Assembly (NCBI RefSeq): GCF_036924515.1
Contig: NZ_JAZHRR010000001.1
Coordinates: forward strand, 1,645,001 to 1,709,000
Source of the DNA: Bradyrhizobium sp. AZCC 1610
Lineage (GTDB): Bacteria > Pseudomonadota > Alphaproteobacteria > Rhizobiales > Xanthobacteraceae
DNA: 64,000 nucleotides
Direction: 5' to 3'
The translations under genes and the position numbers were made by a program. Below, piece after piece: positions 16,526 to 25,250 of this stretch. Each line of letters begins with the position of its first letter. Position 1 is the stretch's first letter. The notes beneath the pieces were generated by a model. The model did no database searches, was not told the DNA's origin, and was given only the letters and a program-made list of their open reading frames with translations.

Positions 16526-17929
16526 ATGCCGCTACGCTTAGCCGTAAAGGACATCGCTTTTTTTGAACGGCAGGTCACTTTTGCCCGGCCGTTCCGGTTC
16601 GGTGCGGTCGTGATCAACGCGACGCCGCAGGCTTTCGTGCGCGTCGAGATCGAGGTCGAAGGCAAGGGCAGGGCGATCGGCGCCAGCGCTGAATTTCTGG
16701 TACCAAAATGGTTCGATAAGCGGCCGCATCTTTCGCCGCAAGAGACGGTGACCGAGCTGCGGCGCTCGCTGATGATCGCGCGAGACATCTATCTGGCGCA
16801 TTCGATCTTCGACACCGCATTCGGTCTGCATGCGGCGTGTATCGGCGCGCAGATCGAGGCGTGCGCGAAGGAAGACATCCCGCCGCTTGCCGCAGCCTAT
16901 GGACCGGCTGAAATCGACAAGGCGATCCTGGATGCCCTGCTGCGTTGCGTAGGCGTCAACTTCTTCGACGGCATGGCCGATAATATCGCCGGCGTCGATG
17001 CGCGCCTGTCACGCGATCTCGGCGATAAAGATATTGCGCGATTTCTCGCTGGCCGAAAGCGGCTGCAGCGCGTCGCGATCCGGCACACCGTCGGCATGGA
17101 CGACAAGGTCGAAGGCGAGGGCGGCGTGGCCGACCAAAAGGAAAACGCCGGCGCCCGCTACTTCAAGCTGAAGCTCAACGGTGATCCCGAGCACGATGCG
17201 GAACGACTGAACCGCATCGGCAGGGAGCTCGCCACGCTGCCCTATGATTACCGTGTCACGCTCGACGCCAACGAGCAGTATGCCGATCTCGCTGCCTTGG
17301 GCGCGCTGGTCGATCGCCTCGACCGCGATGTTGCGTTGAATCCGATCGCGGCAAAATTACTGTACATCGAGCAGCCGATGCCGCGCGACACCATGCGGCA
17401 GTCGCCGCTCGGTGCGCTGGCGCGGCGCGATTTCATCATCGACGAGGCCGATGATTCCTACGACGTGTTCCCGGTGGCAAGAGCGCTTGGCTATCGCGGC
17501 ATCTCCTCGAAATCCTGCAAGGGCATCTACAAGTCGGTGATCAATGCGACGCGCGCGGCCAAATGGAGCGCCGCCGGTGAAAAATGCTTCATCGCCGGCG
17601 AGGACCTGACCTGCCAGGCGGGACTGGCGGTGCAGCAGGATCTCGCGCTCGGCGCGCTGATCGGCGTCACCCATGCCGAGCGCAACGGTCACCATTATGT
17701 CGACGGCTTTGGCGATACGCCGGCCGCCGAGGCGGAGGCGTTTCTCGCCAGCCATCCCGATCTCTATGTCCGCGACGGCGACAAGGTCCGGCTCGCGATC
17801 CACGACGGCGATCTCCTGACGGGATCGCTGACGGCACCCGGCTTTGCCACCTCCGTTCATCCGGATTGGTCCACGATGCAGCCGCTGGCGCAGCCGGCAA
17901 CACGAATTCCCCTGGAGAAAGCAGTATGA
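16526..17929 (+). CDS. Enolase-superfamily (mandelate racemase/muconate lactonizing-like) enzyme
   Basis: A 467-residue enolase-superfamily protein, longer than the usual 360-420. Catalytic and metal residues are in the expected order: KLKLNG (Lys214, Lys216), LDANEQY (Asp247, Asn249), YIEQP (Glu282), IDEADD (Asp306, Glu307) and SSKSCKG (Lys329 and/or Lys332). Such enzymes remove a proton next to a carboxylate, using Mg2+, for dehydration, racemisation or lactonisation. With the downstream Gfo/Idh, DUF993 and isomerase genes it suggests breakdown of a sugar acid. The substrate cannot be assigned. Its stop overlaps the next start (ATGA). Confidence 0.82.
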   Translation: MPLRLAVKDIAFFERQVTFARPFRFGAVVINATPQAFVRVEIEVEGKGRAIGASAEFLVPKWFDKRPHLSPQETVTELRRSLMIARDIYLAHSIFDTAFGLHAACIGAQIEACAKEDIPPLAAAYGPAEIDKAILDALLRCVGVNFFDGMADNIAGVDARLSRDLGDKDIARFLAGRKRLQRVAIRHTVGMDDKVEGEGGVADQKENAGARYFKLKLNGDPEHDAERLNRIGRELATLPYDYRVTLDANEQYADLAALGALVDRLDRDVALNPIAAKLLYIEQPMPRDTMRQSPLGALARRDFIIDEADDSYDVFPVARALGYRGISSKSCKGIYKSVINATRAAKWSAAGEKCFIAGEDLTCQAGLAVQQDLALGALIGVTHAERNGHHYVDGFGDTPAAEAEAFLASHPDLYVRDGDKVRLAIHDGDLLTGSLTAPGFATSVHPDWSTMQPLAQPATRIPLEKAV

Positions 17930-19077
17930 CGACCAAACGCCTCGGCCTGATCATGAACGGCGTGACCGGCCGCATGGGGCTCAACCAGCATCTGATCCGC
18001 TCCATCATCGCGATCCGCGACCAGGGTGGCGTGGTGCTCGCAAACGGCGACCGTATGCTGCCCGACCCGATCCTGATCGGCCGCGACGCTGACAAGGTCG
18101 AGCGGCTCGCCAGGCGCTTCAACGTCGAGCGCTGGTCGACCGATCTCGACAAGGCGCTCGCCGATAAGAATGACACCATCTTCTTCGACGCCGCCACCAC
18201 GCAGGCGCGTCCCTCGCTGCTGACCAAGGCGATCGAAGCCGGCAAGCACGTCTATTGCGAAAAGCCGATCGCGACCAATCTGGATGAGGCGGTGGCGGTG
18301 CTGAAGCTTGCCAACGCCAGGGGCGTCAAGCACGGTACGGTGCAGGACAAGCTGTTCCTGCCGGGCCTGAAGAAGCTCGCGTTCCTGCGTGATTCCGGTT
18401 TCTTCGGCCGCATGCTCTCGGTGCGCGGCGAGTTCGGCTACTGGGTGTTCGAAGGCGGCTGGCAGGAGGCGCAGCGGCCGTCGTGGAATTATCGCAGCGA
18501 GGACGGCGGCGGCATCATCCTCGACATGGTCTGCCACTGGCGCTATGTGCTCGACAATCTCTTCGGCGAGGTAGAGAGCATCTCTTGCCTCGGCACTACG
18601 GATATTCCAGAACGTTTCGACGAGAAGGGCAAGAAGTACACCGCGACGGCCGACGACTCCGCCTACGCGACCTTCCGCCTCAAGGGCGGCGTGATCGCGC
18701 ATATCAACATGAGCTGGGTGACGCGGGTCTATCGCGACGATCTCGTGACCTTCCAGGTCGACGGCACCCATGGCTCGGCCGTGGCCGGCCTGACCGATTG
18801 CGTGATCCAGCCGCGTCAGGCAACGCCGCGGCCGGTGTGGAATCCGGACGAAAAGCGCACCCACGATTTCTTCGCCGACTGGCAAAGGGTTCCGGAAAAC
18901 GTCGTCTACGACAACGGCTTCAAGGAGCAGTGGGAGATGTTCATCCGCCACGTCTGCGAAGACGCGCCCTACAAGTTCACGCTGCTGGAAGGTGCCAAGG
19001 GCGTGCAGCTTGCCGAATGCGCGCTGCAGAGCTGGCGCGAGCGGCGCTGGATCGACGTTGCCCCGATCAAGGTGTGA
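17926..19077 (+). CDS. Gfo/Idh/MocA family oxidoreductase
   Basis: A 383-residue NAD(P)-dependent oxidoreductase. An N-terminal nucleotide-binding region begins GLIMNGVTGRMG. The family signature EKP occurs in VYCEKPIATN near residue 110, and a conserved His sits in DMVCHWRYVLD. These enzymes oxidise or reduce cyclic polyols and sugars, often at C3. The ATGA overlap with the enolase-superfamily gene and the TGGAGAAAG ribosome site fix the start. It is followed 12 bp later by the DUF993 gene. The role is probably redox chemistry on the same sugar intermediate. Confidence 0.85.
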   Translation: MTTKRLGLIMNGVTGRMGLNQHLIRSIIAIRDQGGVVLANGDRMLPDPILIGRDADKVERLARRFNVERWSTDLDKALADKNDTIFFDAATTQARPSLLTKAIEAGKHVYCEKPIATNLDEAVAVLKLANARGVKHGTVQDKLFLPGLKKLAFLRDSGFFGRMLSVRGEFGYWVFEGGWQEAQRPSWNYRSEDGGGIILDMVCHWRYVLDNLFGEVESISCLGTTDIPERFDEKGKKYTATADDSAYATFRLKGGVIAHINMSWVTRVYRDDLVTFQVDGTHGSAVAGLTDCVIQPRQATPRPVWNPDEKRTHDFFADWQRVPENVVYDNGFKEQWEMFIRHVCEDAPYKFTLLEGAKGVQLAECALQSWRERRWIDVAPIKV

Positions 19078-19089
19078 GGAGGCCCAACC

Positions 19090-20283
19090 ATGAACAAGCC
19101 TGTCCTGCCGATGTCATCGCTGTCGCTGAAATTGCCGGCGGCAGACCGTTCGATCGAGACCTATCGCCTGGCGGCGTCGCGGACGTTTCCAGCGAAGCTC
19201 GAAGGCACGCTGAACCGCGTGGCCTTCTCGGCCGCGCATGTGGTGGCTGATCCGCTGGCGGACAACGATCCCTGGCTTAACGCTGCGATCGACTGGGACC
19301 GCACGATCGCGTTCCGCGAGCATGTCTGGGACCTCGGCCTCGGCGTTGCCGAAGCGATGGACACCGCGCAGCGCGGCATGGGGCTGGACTGGCCGACTTC
19401 GCTGGAACTGATTCAACGCTCGGTCAAGGTGGCCAAGGCAAAGGGCAACGCGCTGGTGTTTTCCGGCGCCGGCACCGACCACCTCGCGGTGGAGGATGCC
19501 AAGACGATCGATGACGTAATCCGTGCCTATGAGGAACAGATCGCCGCGGTGGAGAAGGCCGGCGGCCGTATCATCCTGATGGCCTCGCGCGCACTGGCGA
19601 AACTCGGCCGCAGCGCCGACGATTACGCCAAGGTCTATAACCGCGTGCTGTCGCAGGTCCGCGAGCCCGTGATCATCCACTGGCTCGGCGACATGTTCGA
19701 TCCAGCGCTGGCTGGCTACTGGGGTACTGCCGACCTCGACAAGGCGATGGATATTGCAGTTGCCATCATCAACGCCAATGCGTCCAAAGTTGATGGCGTG
19801 AAAGTCTCGCTGCTCGACAAGCAGCGCGAGATCGACATGCGCCGGCGTCTGGACAAGAACGTCAAGATGTATACCGGCGATGATTTCAATTATGCCGAAC
19901 TGATCGCCGGCGACGACAATGGGTTTTCCCACGCGCTGCTCGGCATCTTCGATGCCATCGCGCCGGCAGCGTCCTACGCGCTGTCGCGGCTCGCGGCCGG
20001 CGACGAGGCCGGCTTCCACGACGTGCTGGGGCCAACCGTGCCGCTGTCGCGCCACATCTTCAGGGCACCGACGCGGTTCTACAAGACCGGCATCGTGTTC
20101 ATGGCCTATCTCAACGGCCATCAGGACCATTTCACCATGGTCGGCGGGCAGGAGAGCACGCGCTCGACGCTGCATCTGGCCGAACTGTTTCGTTTGGCCG
20201 ACAAGGCCGGGCTGCTCTCCAACCCTGAAATGGCGACACGGCGCATGAAGACGGTGCTGGCGACGCGTGGCATCGAGCCCTGA
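19090..20283 (+). CDS. DUF993 / dihydrodipicolinate synthase-like protein
   Basis: A 397-residue protein that I recognise as the DUF993 group, described as related to dihydrodipicolinate synthase aldolases. It has an alternating helix-strand pattern consistent with a TIM barrel, and a lysine in DGVKVSLLDK that could be the Schiff-base residue. No experimental function is known to me. Its tight packing (12 bp after the Gfo/Idh gene, 1-bp overlap with the isomerase gene) suggests an aldolase-like cleavage step in the pathway. Confidence 0.75.
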   Translation: MNKPVLPMSSLSLKLPAADRSIETYRLAASRTFPAKLEGTLNRVAFSAAHVVADPLADNDPWLNAAIDWDRTIAFREHVWDLGLGVAEAMDTAQRGMGLDWPTSLELIQRSVKVAKAKGNALVFSGAGTDHLAVEDAKTIDDVIRAYEEQIAAVEKAGGRIILMASRALAKLGRSADDYAKVYNRVLSQVREPVIIHWLGDMFDPALAGYWGTADLDKAMDIAVAIINANASKVDGVKVSLLDKQREIDMRRRLDKNVKMYTGDDFNYAELIAGDDNGFSHALLGIFDAIAPAASYALSRLAAGDEAGFHDVLGPTVPLSRHIFRAPTRFYKTGIVFMAYLNGHQDHFTMVGGQESTRSTLHLAELFRLADKAGLLSNPEMATRRMKTVLATRGIEP

Positions 20284-21146
20284 TGCGCGATTTTTCTTCC
20301 GATCATCGCTGGCTCTCGCTGAACACGGCGACCGTCCGCAAGCAGGGCGATCTCGTCGCCATCATCGAGGCCTGCGCACGCCACGGCATCCGCGCCATCG
20401 ATCCCTGGCGCGACCAGGTCGCGGCCGTGGGCCTTGACCGCGCTGTGCGGGCCGTCCGCGACGCCGGGCTCGAACTATCGGGCTATTGCCGCGGCGGCAT
20501 GTTCACGGCGGATGTGGCGCACCGCGTTGAGGCGCGTGACGACAATCGCCGCGCCGTCGACGAAGCCAAGGCGCTGGGCGCGCCCTGCATCGTGCTGGTC
20601 GTTGGCGGGCTGCCGCAATATTCGCGCCCGGGAAGTGCTGCCTCGAAGGACATCGCGGCCGCGCGCGCGCAGGTTCACGACGCCATCGCCGAAATGCTTG
20701 AGTATGCGAAGCAGGCCAATATGCCGCTGGCAATCGAGCCCTTGCATCCGGCCTATGCAGCCGATCGCGCCTGCGTGAATACGACGAAGCAGGCGCTGGA
20801 TATCTGCGACCAACTCGATCCGCAGCACACCGGCGCGCTCGGCGTCGCGCTCGACGTCTATCACATCTGGTGGGATCCGGAATTGATGCCGCAGATCGCG
20901 CGCGCAGGAAAGGATCGCCTGCTCGCGTTTCACGTCTGCGACTGGCTGGTGCCGACCAGGGACATCCTCAACGACCGTGGCATGATGGGCGATGGCGTTA
21001 TAGACATCAAATCTGTGCGAGCGGCGGTCGAGGCGCAGGGCTTTGCCGGCTATTCCGAGATCGAGATCTTCTCCAACGACTGGTGGGGAAAGCCGATAGA
21101 CGAGGTTTTGAAAACCTGCATCGAACGGCACCGGACCGTGGTCTAG
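20283..21146 (+). CDS. Sugar phosphate isomerase/epimerase (xylose isomerase-like TIM barrel)
   Basis: A 287-residue AP-endonuclease-2 type TIM-barrel protein. Likely metal ligands lie in LAIEPLHP (Glu), VALDVYHIWW (Asp/His), LAFHVCDW (His) and SEIEIFS (Glu), as in sugar isomerases and epimerases. Its ATG shares a base with the preceding stop (TGATG), which implies translational coupling. It is the last gene of the 16.5-21.1 kb set. Substrate unknown; ketose epimerase or isomerase activity is the best guess. Confidence 0.83.
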   Translation: MRDFSSDHRWLSLNTATVRKQGDLVAIIEACARHGIRAIDPWRDQVAAVGLDRAVRAVRDAGLELSGYCRGGMFTADVAHRVEARDDNRRAVDEAKALGAPCIVLVVGGLPQYSRPGSAASKDIAAARAQVHDAIAEMLEYAKQANMPLAIEPLHPAYAADRACVNTTKQALDICDQLDPQHTGALGVALDVYHIWWDPELMPQIARAGKDRLLAFHVCDWLVPTRDILNDRGMMGDGVIDIKSVRAAVEAQGFAGYSEIEIFSNDWWGKPIDEVLKTCIERHRTVV

Positions 21147-21241
21147 AACTTCGGTTCTGATTGAATCAGAACCGAGCTCCAGATTCTCGCTTTGACGTTT
21201 TCTTCACGCGAACCGGAACCTATTTCGCTCAAAAACGCTAT
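21142..21241. repeat. Dispersed intergenic repeat, copy 2
   Basis: It begins with the hairpin CGGTTCTGATT/AATCAGAACCG (21152-21174) and carries the same tail as the copy at 9209-9310 (CTTTGACG, CACGCGAACCGG, AAAACGCTAT). It follows the isomerase stop and could end the transcript. The rest of the 21147-21478 gap holds a second inverted repeat and probably a promoter. Confidence 0.75.
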
Positions 21242-21368
21242 AGCAGGCGACAACCGAAGCCGCGTTTGCGTTGTGCCAACGACGGACGATGTTGTCCCGT
21301 AGCTGAACTGGCGCGCGCTGTTTTTCGAGGAGCGTAGCAAGAAGCGACAGAATGCGGGTTCCAGATTT

Positions 21369-21404
21369 AACCTTTGTCCACGCTATTTAGCTTAACAAAG
21401 GGTT
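21369..21404. promoter_or_regulatory. Inverted repeat upstream of small secreted gene
   Basis: Arms AACCTTTGT and ACAAAGGGTT (one-base bulge) flank an AT-rich centre, about 75 bp before the small secreted protein gene. It is a candidate operator or leader hairpin. No known factor site was recognised. Confidence 0.4.
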
Positions 21405-21478
21405 ACCGTTGCGCCCGCGAGAACTCCGGCGCTAGCTATTCCGCACGGAGAACGTCTCCGATAGCGATGAGCGACAAC

Positions 21479-21769
21479 ATGAAAATCCTTTACGCAATTG
21501 CGACCCTCACCCTGCTGTCGACGTCGGCACAGGCATGGCAGATCGTGGAACGCTGCACCCACAGCAAGTTCTATGGCAAGGTGTGCACGACGTCCTACCT
21601 GGACGACCCGCCGCGCAACGCGGCGCAGGATCAGGAAGACGAAAAGGCAAGGCGCGCCAGCATCGAAAAGTGGGAAGCGTACTGCAAGCCGAAGCGCACC
21701 TACGATGACGAAGGCGTCGTCCGCCTGGTTTACGCCCGCAGGGGCTGTGAGTTCGGCCGCAGCGAATAA
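21479..21769 (+). CDS. Small secreted protein, Cys-pair family (paralogue 1)
   Basis: A 96-residue protein with a signal peptide (MKILYAIATLTLLSTSAQA). The mature part has four cysteines. Its C-terminus (YCKP, DDEGVVRLVYARRGCEF) aligns with that of the next gene. A start 12 bp earlier (21467) is possible. No function is recognised. The two-gene tandem suggests a duplicated periplasmic or surface protein. Confidence 0.7.
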   Translation: MKILYAIATLTLLSTSAQAWQIVERCTHSKFYGKVCTTSYLDDPPRNAAQDQEDEKARRASIEKWEAYCKPKRTYDDEGVVRLVYARRGCEFGRSE

Positions 21770-21969
21770 CCGATCGTTTCCGCTCCTTGCAGTCGGCGAG
21801 GAGCATTCCGGGCCTGCCGGTCCGATGCTTCCGGCGCCTTGTTGCGCCCGAAAGACCGCTAAATCTTTATCGACCAGATTGCGACCCGGTTAGTCACGCC
21901 GCTTTACGGCGCCTCAATGCTTGTCGGTCATTGCTGACGCAAGGCATTCATTTCAAGAGGCAGTGTCAA

Positions 21970-22350
21970 ATGCGCGTCTTCATCGCAATCTCGATTGTCG
22001 TTGCTTCGGTATCGTCCGCGTCCGCGCAATTCGCGATGGACCATGGCCACGCCGCGGATGCCGTCCAAGCCGCGCGCGCGGAGCGGGCTGCAGCGGATGC
22101 CAAGGCCGCGGCCATCGCCTCCGGCGCGCCGCTGCTTCCCAGCCAGCAGACCAATTTCTTCGTCGGCAGCCGCGGCACCGTGAAGATCACGCCCCGGACG
22201 GCGGAAGAGCTGAAGGCCGATGAAGGCGCCCAGGCCGCCTGGAACGAACGCTGCCGGCCGACCGTGGTCGAAGACCGCGAGGGCCTGCGGCGCGTGAGAT
22301 ATGCCGAACGGGATTGCGATCTCTCCCGCTTCAACACCGCCGGCAATTAG
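21970..22350 (+). CDS. Small secreted protein, Cys-pair family (paralogue 2)
   Basis: A 126-residue protein with a signal peptide (VFIAISIVVASVSSASAQ) and AAGAGGCAG as ribosome site. A charged Ala-rich linker follows. The C-terminal 35 residues (ERCRP, DREGLRRVRYAERDCDLSR) match the spacing and key residues of the preceding small protein: W, C, P, EG, R, YA, R, C. Function unknown. A 200-bp gap separates it from its paralogue, so each gene may have its own promoter. Confidence 0.7.
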   Translation: MRVFIAISIVVASVSSASAQFAMDHGHAADAVQAARAERAAADAKAAAIASGAPLLPSQQTNFFVGSRGTVKITPRTAEELKADEGAQAAWNERCRPTVVEDREGLRRVRYAERDCDLSRFNTAGN

Positions 22351-22485
22351 AACTGCCGTACACTAGGGCGGAACTGAGCGGCGCCTGAGCCCGCTCGGGT
22401 CGCCTGCTGTGGGACGGCGGTCCGGTTTCGCCTATGCCCTCCGGGGTCGAAATGCTAGAGCTTCCTCAACTACCGTTGGGGCGGC

Positions 22486-23850
22486 ATGACTTTCACTTCC
22501 TGGCAGTTCGGCGCCTTCGTCGCGATCGTATTTGCGGCCTATTACCTGCCGGCGCTGAGGGCGTTTCAGGTCCATCTCCTGGTCTTCGCCAGCCTGTTCT
22601 TTTACGGATATGGCCAGCCGGAACTGCTGGCGCTGTTGGCTGTCGCGGTTTTCGGAACCTATCTCTTCCTGGTCCTGGCCTTGCGAAACCGGCAGGTCTG
22701 GCTTCCGGTCGGCATCGCCTTCAACCTCGCGCTGCTCGCGTTCTTCAAATACAAGCTGCTGTTTATCGATCCGGCGTCCCCCAGCCTGGTCGACTTCGCG
22801 CCGCTTGACTTCCTCCTGAAGCTGCCGCTGCCGATCGGCATTTCATTTTTCGTCTTCCACAACATCAGCCTGCTGGTCGATCTGACCCGGCAGAAGGCGG
22901 CGCCGCCGACGCTGACCGGCGTCTTCCTCTACATCATCTTCTTTCCGCAGCTCGTGTCAGGTCCGATCACGCGCGCGGAAATGTTCATGCCGCAGATCAA
23001 GCCGAAATATTTCGCGGACATTCCCTTCGTCGAGGCGGCGAAATGGATCCTGACCGGATTTTTCTTCAAGCTCTACGTCGCGAACAACCTCAATGAAATG
23101 ACGTCTTACATGAGCTTCCCGCTCTACGAGACGCTGCAGACCCAGGATCGCTGGCTGCTCGTCTTCCTGTACAGCTATCAGATCTATGCGGACTTCTTCG
23201 GCTATTCCGCGATTGCGATCGGCCTAGGTTTCTTGTTCGGCTACCGCCTACCGATCAACTTCAATCTTCCCTACATCTCGACATCGTTCTCTGAGTTCTG
23301 GACGCGCTGGCATATCTCGCTATCGACCTGGCTGCGGACCTATCTTTACGTTCCGCTCGGCGGCAATCGCCATGGCATATGGCGGACCTATTTGAACCTG
23401 ATGATCGTGATGGGACTGGGCGGCCTCTGGCACGGCGCCGGCCTCAGCTATCTGATGTGGGGGCTGTTGCACGGCCTGTTGCTCGTGCTCGAGCGCCCCT
23501 TGTTGGCGCGACTGGCTTCGATCGATTTGGCGGTGTTTCGAGCGGCGCGGATGACCATCGTCTTTGTCTGCGTCACCATGCTCTGGATCTTCTTCAAGCT
23601 GCCGAACTTCGATCATGCGGTCGGCTACCTCACGGGTATGTTTACGCCGAGCGCGAATCCCAATCCGACCAAGCTGTTCTACAGCCTGGCGCTGCTCTAT
23701 TCGCTGCCGGTCATGATCCAGCATCTTGGCTTTCGTCCGCTGTTCGAGGGAAGACTTCGCTGGGCGGAGCCATATCTATACGGCTCGATGGCTGCGCTGA
23801 TGTATCTGGAAGCCGGTCCTGAAACGTCGTTCATCTACTTTCAGTTCTAG
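22486..23850 (+). CDS. MBOAT family O-acyltransferase (AlgI/DltB-like)
   Basis: A 454-residue polytopic membrane protein of the membrane-bound O-acyltransferase family. The catalytic His is in GGLWHGAGLSYLMWG, and the conserved FSEFWTRWHISLSTWLR segment precedes it. Family members move acyl groups across the inner membrane for O-acetylation of polysaccharide, or D-alanine for teichoic acid. The downstream gene, 12 bp away, encodes an SGNH-like exported protein. The two therefore look like an AlgI/AlgX- or PatA/PatB-type pair that acetylates an exported glycan. The target polymer is unknown; no polysaccharide synthesis genes are next to it. Confidence 0.88.
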   Translation: MTFTSWQFGAFVAIVFAAYYLPALRAFQVHLLVFASLFFYGYGQPELLALLAVAVFGTYLFLVLALRNRQVWLPVGIAFNLALLAFFKYKLLFIDPASPSLVDFAPLDFLLKLPLPIGISFFVFHNISLLVDLTRQKAAPPTLTGVFLYIIFFPQLVSGPITRAEMFMPQIKPKYFADIPFVEAAKWILTGFFFKLYVANNLNEMTSYMSFPLYETLQTQDRWLLVFLYSYQIYADFFGYSAIAIGLGFLFGYRLPINFNLPYISTSFSEFWTRWHISLSTWLRTYLYVPLGGNRHGIWRTYLNLMIVMGLGGLWHGAGLSYLMWGLLHGLLLVLERPLLARLASIDLAVFRAARMTIVFVCVTMLWIFFKLPNFDHAVGYLTGMFTPSANPNPTKLFYSLALLYSLPVMIQHLGFRPLFEGRLRWAEPYLYGSMAALMYLEAGPETSFIYFQF

Positions 23851-23862
23851 AGGCGAGGAAAA

Positions 23863-24738
23863 ATGTCTGCGGTTCGGTGGCTGGTAAAGTGCGGTGCCGG
23901 TGCGGTGGTTGCGTTGATCGCCTGCGGCTTTGCGACCGCGCGCTTCGGCAGCGGGCTGCAAATGCCGGCCACGACGACGCGCGACGGCACGCTGATCACC
24001 CTGAGCCGTTACCTGCGCGAGCCTGTGCCTGACATCGTGCTGGTGGGCAGTTCGCTCACGTTCCGCCTCAAGGAGGAATATTTTGCGACGCCGAAGCTGC
24101 GTAATCTGGCGCTTGCGGGAGGCTCCCCCGTTACCGGACTCGAGATCGTTGCGAACCAGCCGCGCCTTCCCGCCATCATTCTTATCGAAGCGAACGTCTT
24201 GTCGCGAACAACGGACACCGCGCTGGTCGAACGATATTCACGGGGCGACACCGAGCCGTTGTTGTTTCGGCCCGTCAGGGCCGCGGTAGCTGCCTACGAG
24301 CAGCGACTTCACGCACCCCTTACCCATGAGCAGGTGGCGGTTAACCTGCGTAAACTGGTCGAGCAGCCGCCGAGCGATTTCGACAGCCGGATCTACGCGG
24401 ATCGCGCGCTGCAGCAATTCAACGCCGAGGACCCGACGGATGCCGTGCGGGCTAATGCGAAGCGAATTGAAGAGTTGATCCGGAAGGTGGAGCAACGCGG
24501 CGCGCGGGTGCTGCTGTTCGAGTTGCCCTATTCGGAGCCAATCGGAAGTTCGAGGGCGGCAGAGATCACACAGGAAATCATTCATGCCGGGTTTTCCGAT
24601 CTGCACCGGTGGTTGCGCATCGACGCCAACCGAAGCGAGCTGCGCTGGGCGGATGGGGTTCATCTCGACGAGCGCTCCGCGGTGATTGTAACGCAGGCGA
24701 TGGAGCGGGCGTTAGCTTCGGCGCGTAGGGCAAGGTAA
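23863..24738 (+). CDS. Exported SGNH-hydrolase-like protein, MBOAT partner
   Basis: A 291-residue protein with one N-terminal hydrophobic segment (about residues 10-25), so probably anchored with its domain in the periplasm. SGNH-type landmarks can be seen: VGSS (Ser63/64) after a strand, NLALAGGSP, and WADGVHLD near the C-terminus, which supplies the Asp-x-x-His pair. The position directly after an MBOAT gene suggests it receives the acyl group and transfers it to a glycan. The family assignment rests on motifs only and needs a structure prediction to confirm. Confidence 0.68.
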   Translation: MSAVRWLVKCGAGAVVALIACGFATARFGSGLQMPATTTRDGTLITLSRYLREPVPDIVLVGSSLTFRLKEEYFATPKLRNLALAGGSPVTGLEIVANQPRLPAIILIEANVLSRTTDTALVERYSRGDTEPLLFRPVRAAVAAYEQRLHAPLTHEQVAVNLRKLVEQPPSDFDSRIYADRALQQFNAEDPTDAVRANAKRIEELIRKVEQRGARVLLFELPYSEPIGSSRAAEITQEIIHAGFSDLHRWLRIDANRSELRWADGVHLDERSAVIVTQAMERALASARRAR

Positions 24739-24741
24739 GCG

Positions 24742-25209
24742 CTATCGCGGTTGAGCAAGGAAGGCGATGATCTTTTTTCTATCGTCGCTCGATGCAAGGC
24801 CACCGTACGGCTTCATGCTGTTGCCGGGTACGACCTCATCCGGGTTTGCAATGAAGCGATCGAGCTTCTCTTCATCCCAGACGAAGCCTGCCTCCTTCAT
24901 CGCGCTGGAAAACCCGTAATCCGGCAGCGATCCCGCTTTCCGTCCGACAATCTTGTGCAGGTTGGGGCCCAGCCGATTGTCGCCCTCCCTTACCATGTGG
25001 CACGTTCGACAGGCATTGTTGAACGCTTGTTGTCCCGAGACTCCCTCCGTTCCTTGCGACGCCTGAGGCAAGGCGGCAGGCTGCGAAAGCATGTACATTA
25101 TTCCGCTCACTGCCATTATCAGGAACGCACGACCCCGGTGCCGCACAGGTACGTGTCGCCGGCCGGACGTTGGCCGGGCGAGAAGCGTGGTGAAGTGCCA
25201 TTGCTTCAT
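24742..25209 (-). CDS. Membrane-anchored c-type cytochrome
   Basis: A 155-residue protein with one N-terminal hydrophobic segment (about residues 29-42) and a mono-heme class I cytochrome c domain. CRTCH binds heme, and the Met of GNSMKPYGG is the likely sixth ligand, as in CycM/c552-type cytochromes. It probably carries electrons between respiratory complexes on the periplasmic face. The start is the Met of MKQWHF, after GAGGTGA. The stop codons of this gene and the SGNH gene nearly touch (convergent, 3 bp apart). Confidence 0.87.
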   Translation of the reverse strand: MKQWHFTTLLARPTSGRRHVPVRHRGRAFLIMAVSGIMYMLSQPAALPQASQGTEGVSGQQAFNNACRTCHMVREGDNRLGPNLHKIVGRKAGSLPDYGFSSAMKEAGFVWDEEKLDRFIANPDEVVPGNSMKPYGGLASSDDRKKIIAFLAQPR

Positions 25210-25250
25210 TCGATCACCTCGTGAGCTGCGGGGCTGGGTCAAGGTTGCGG

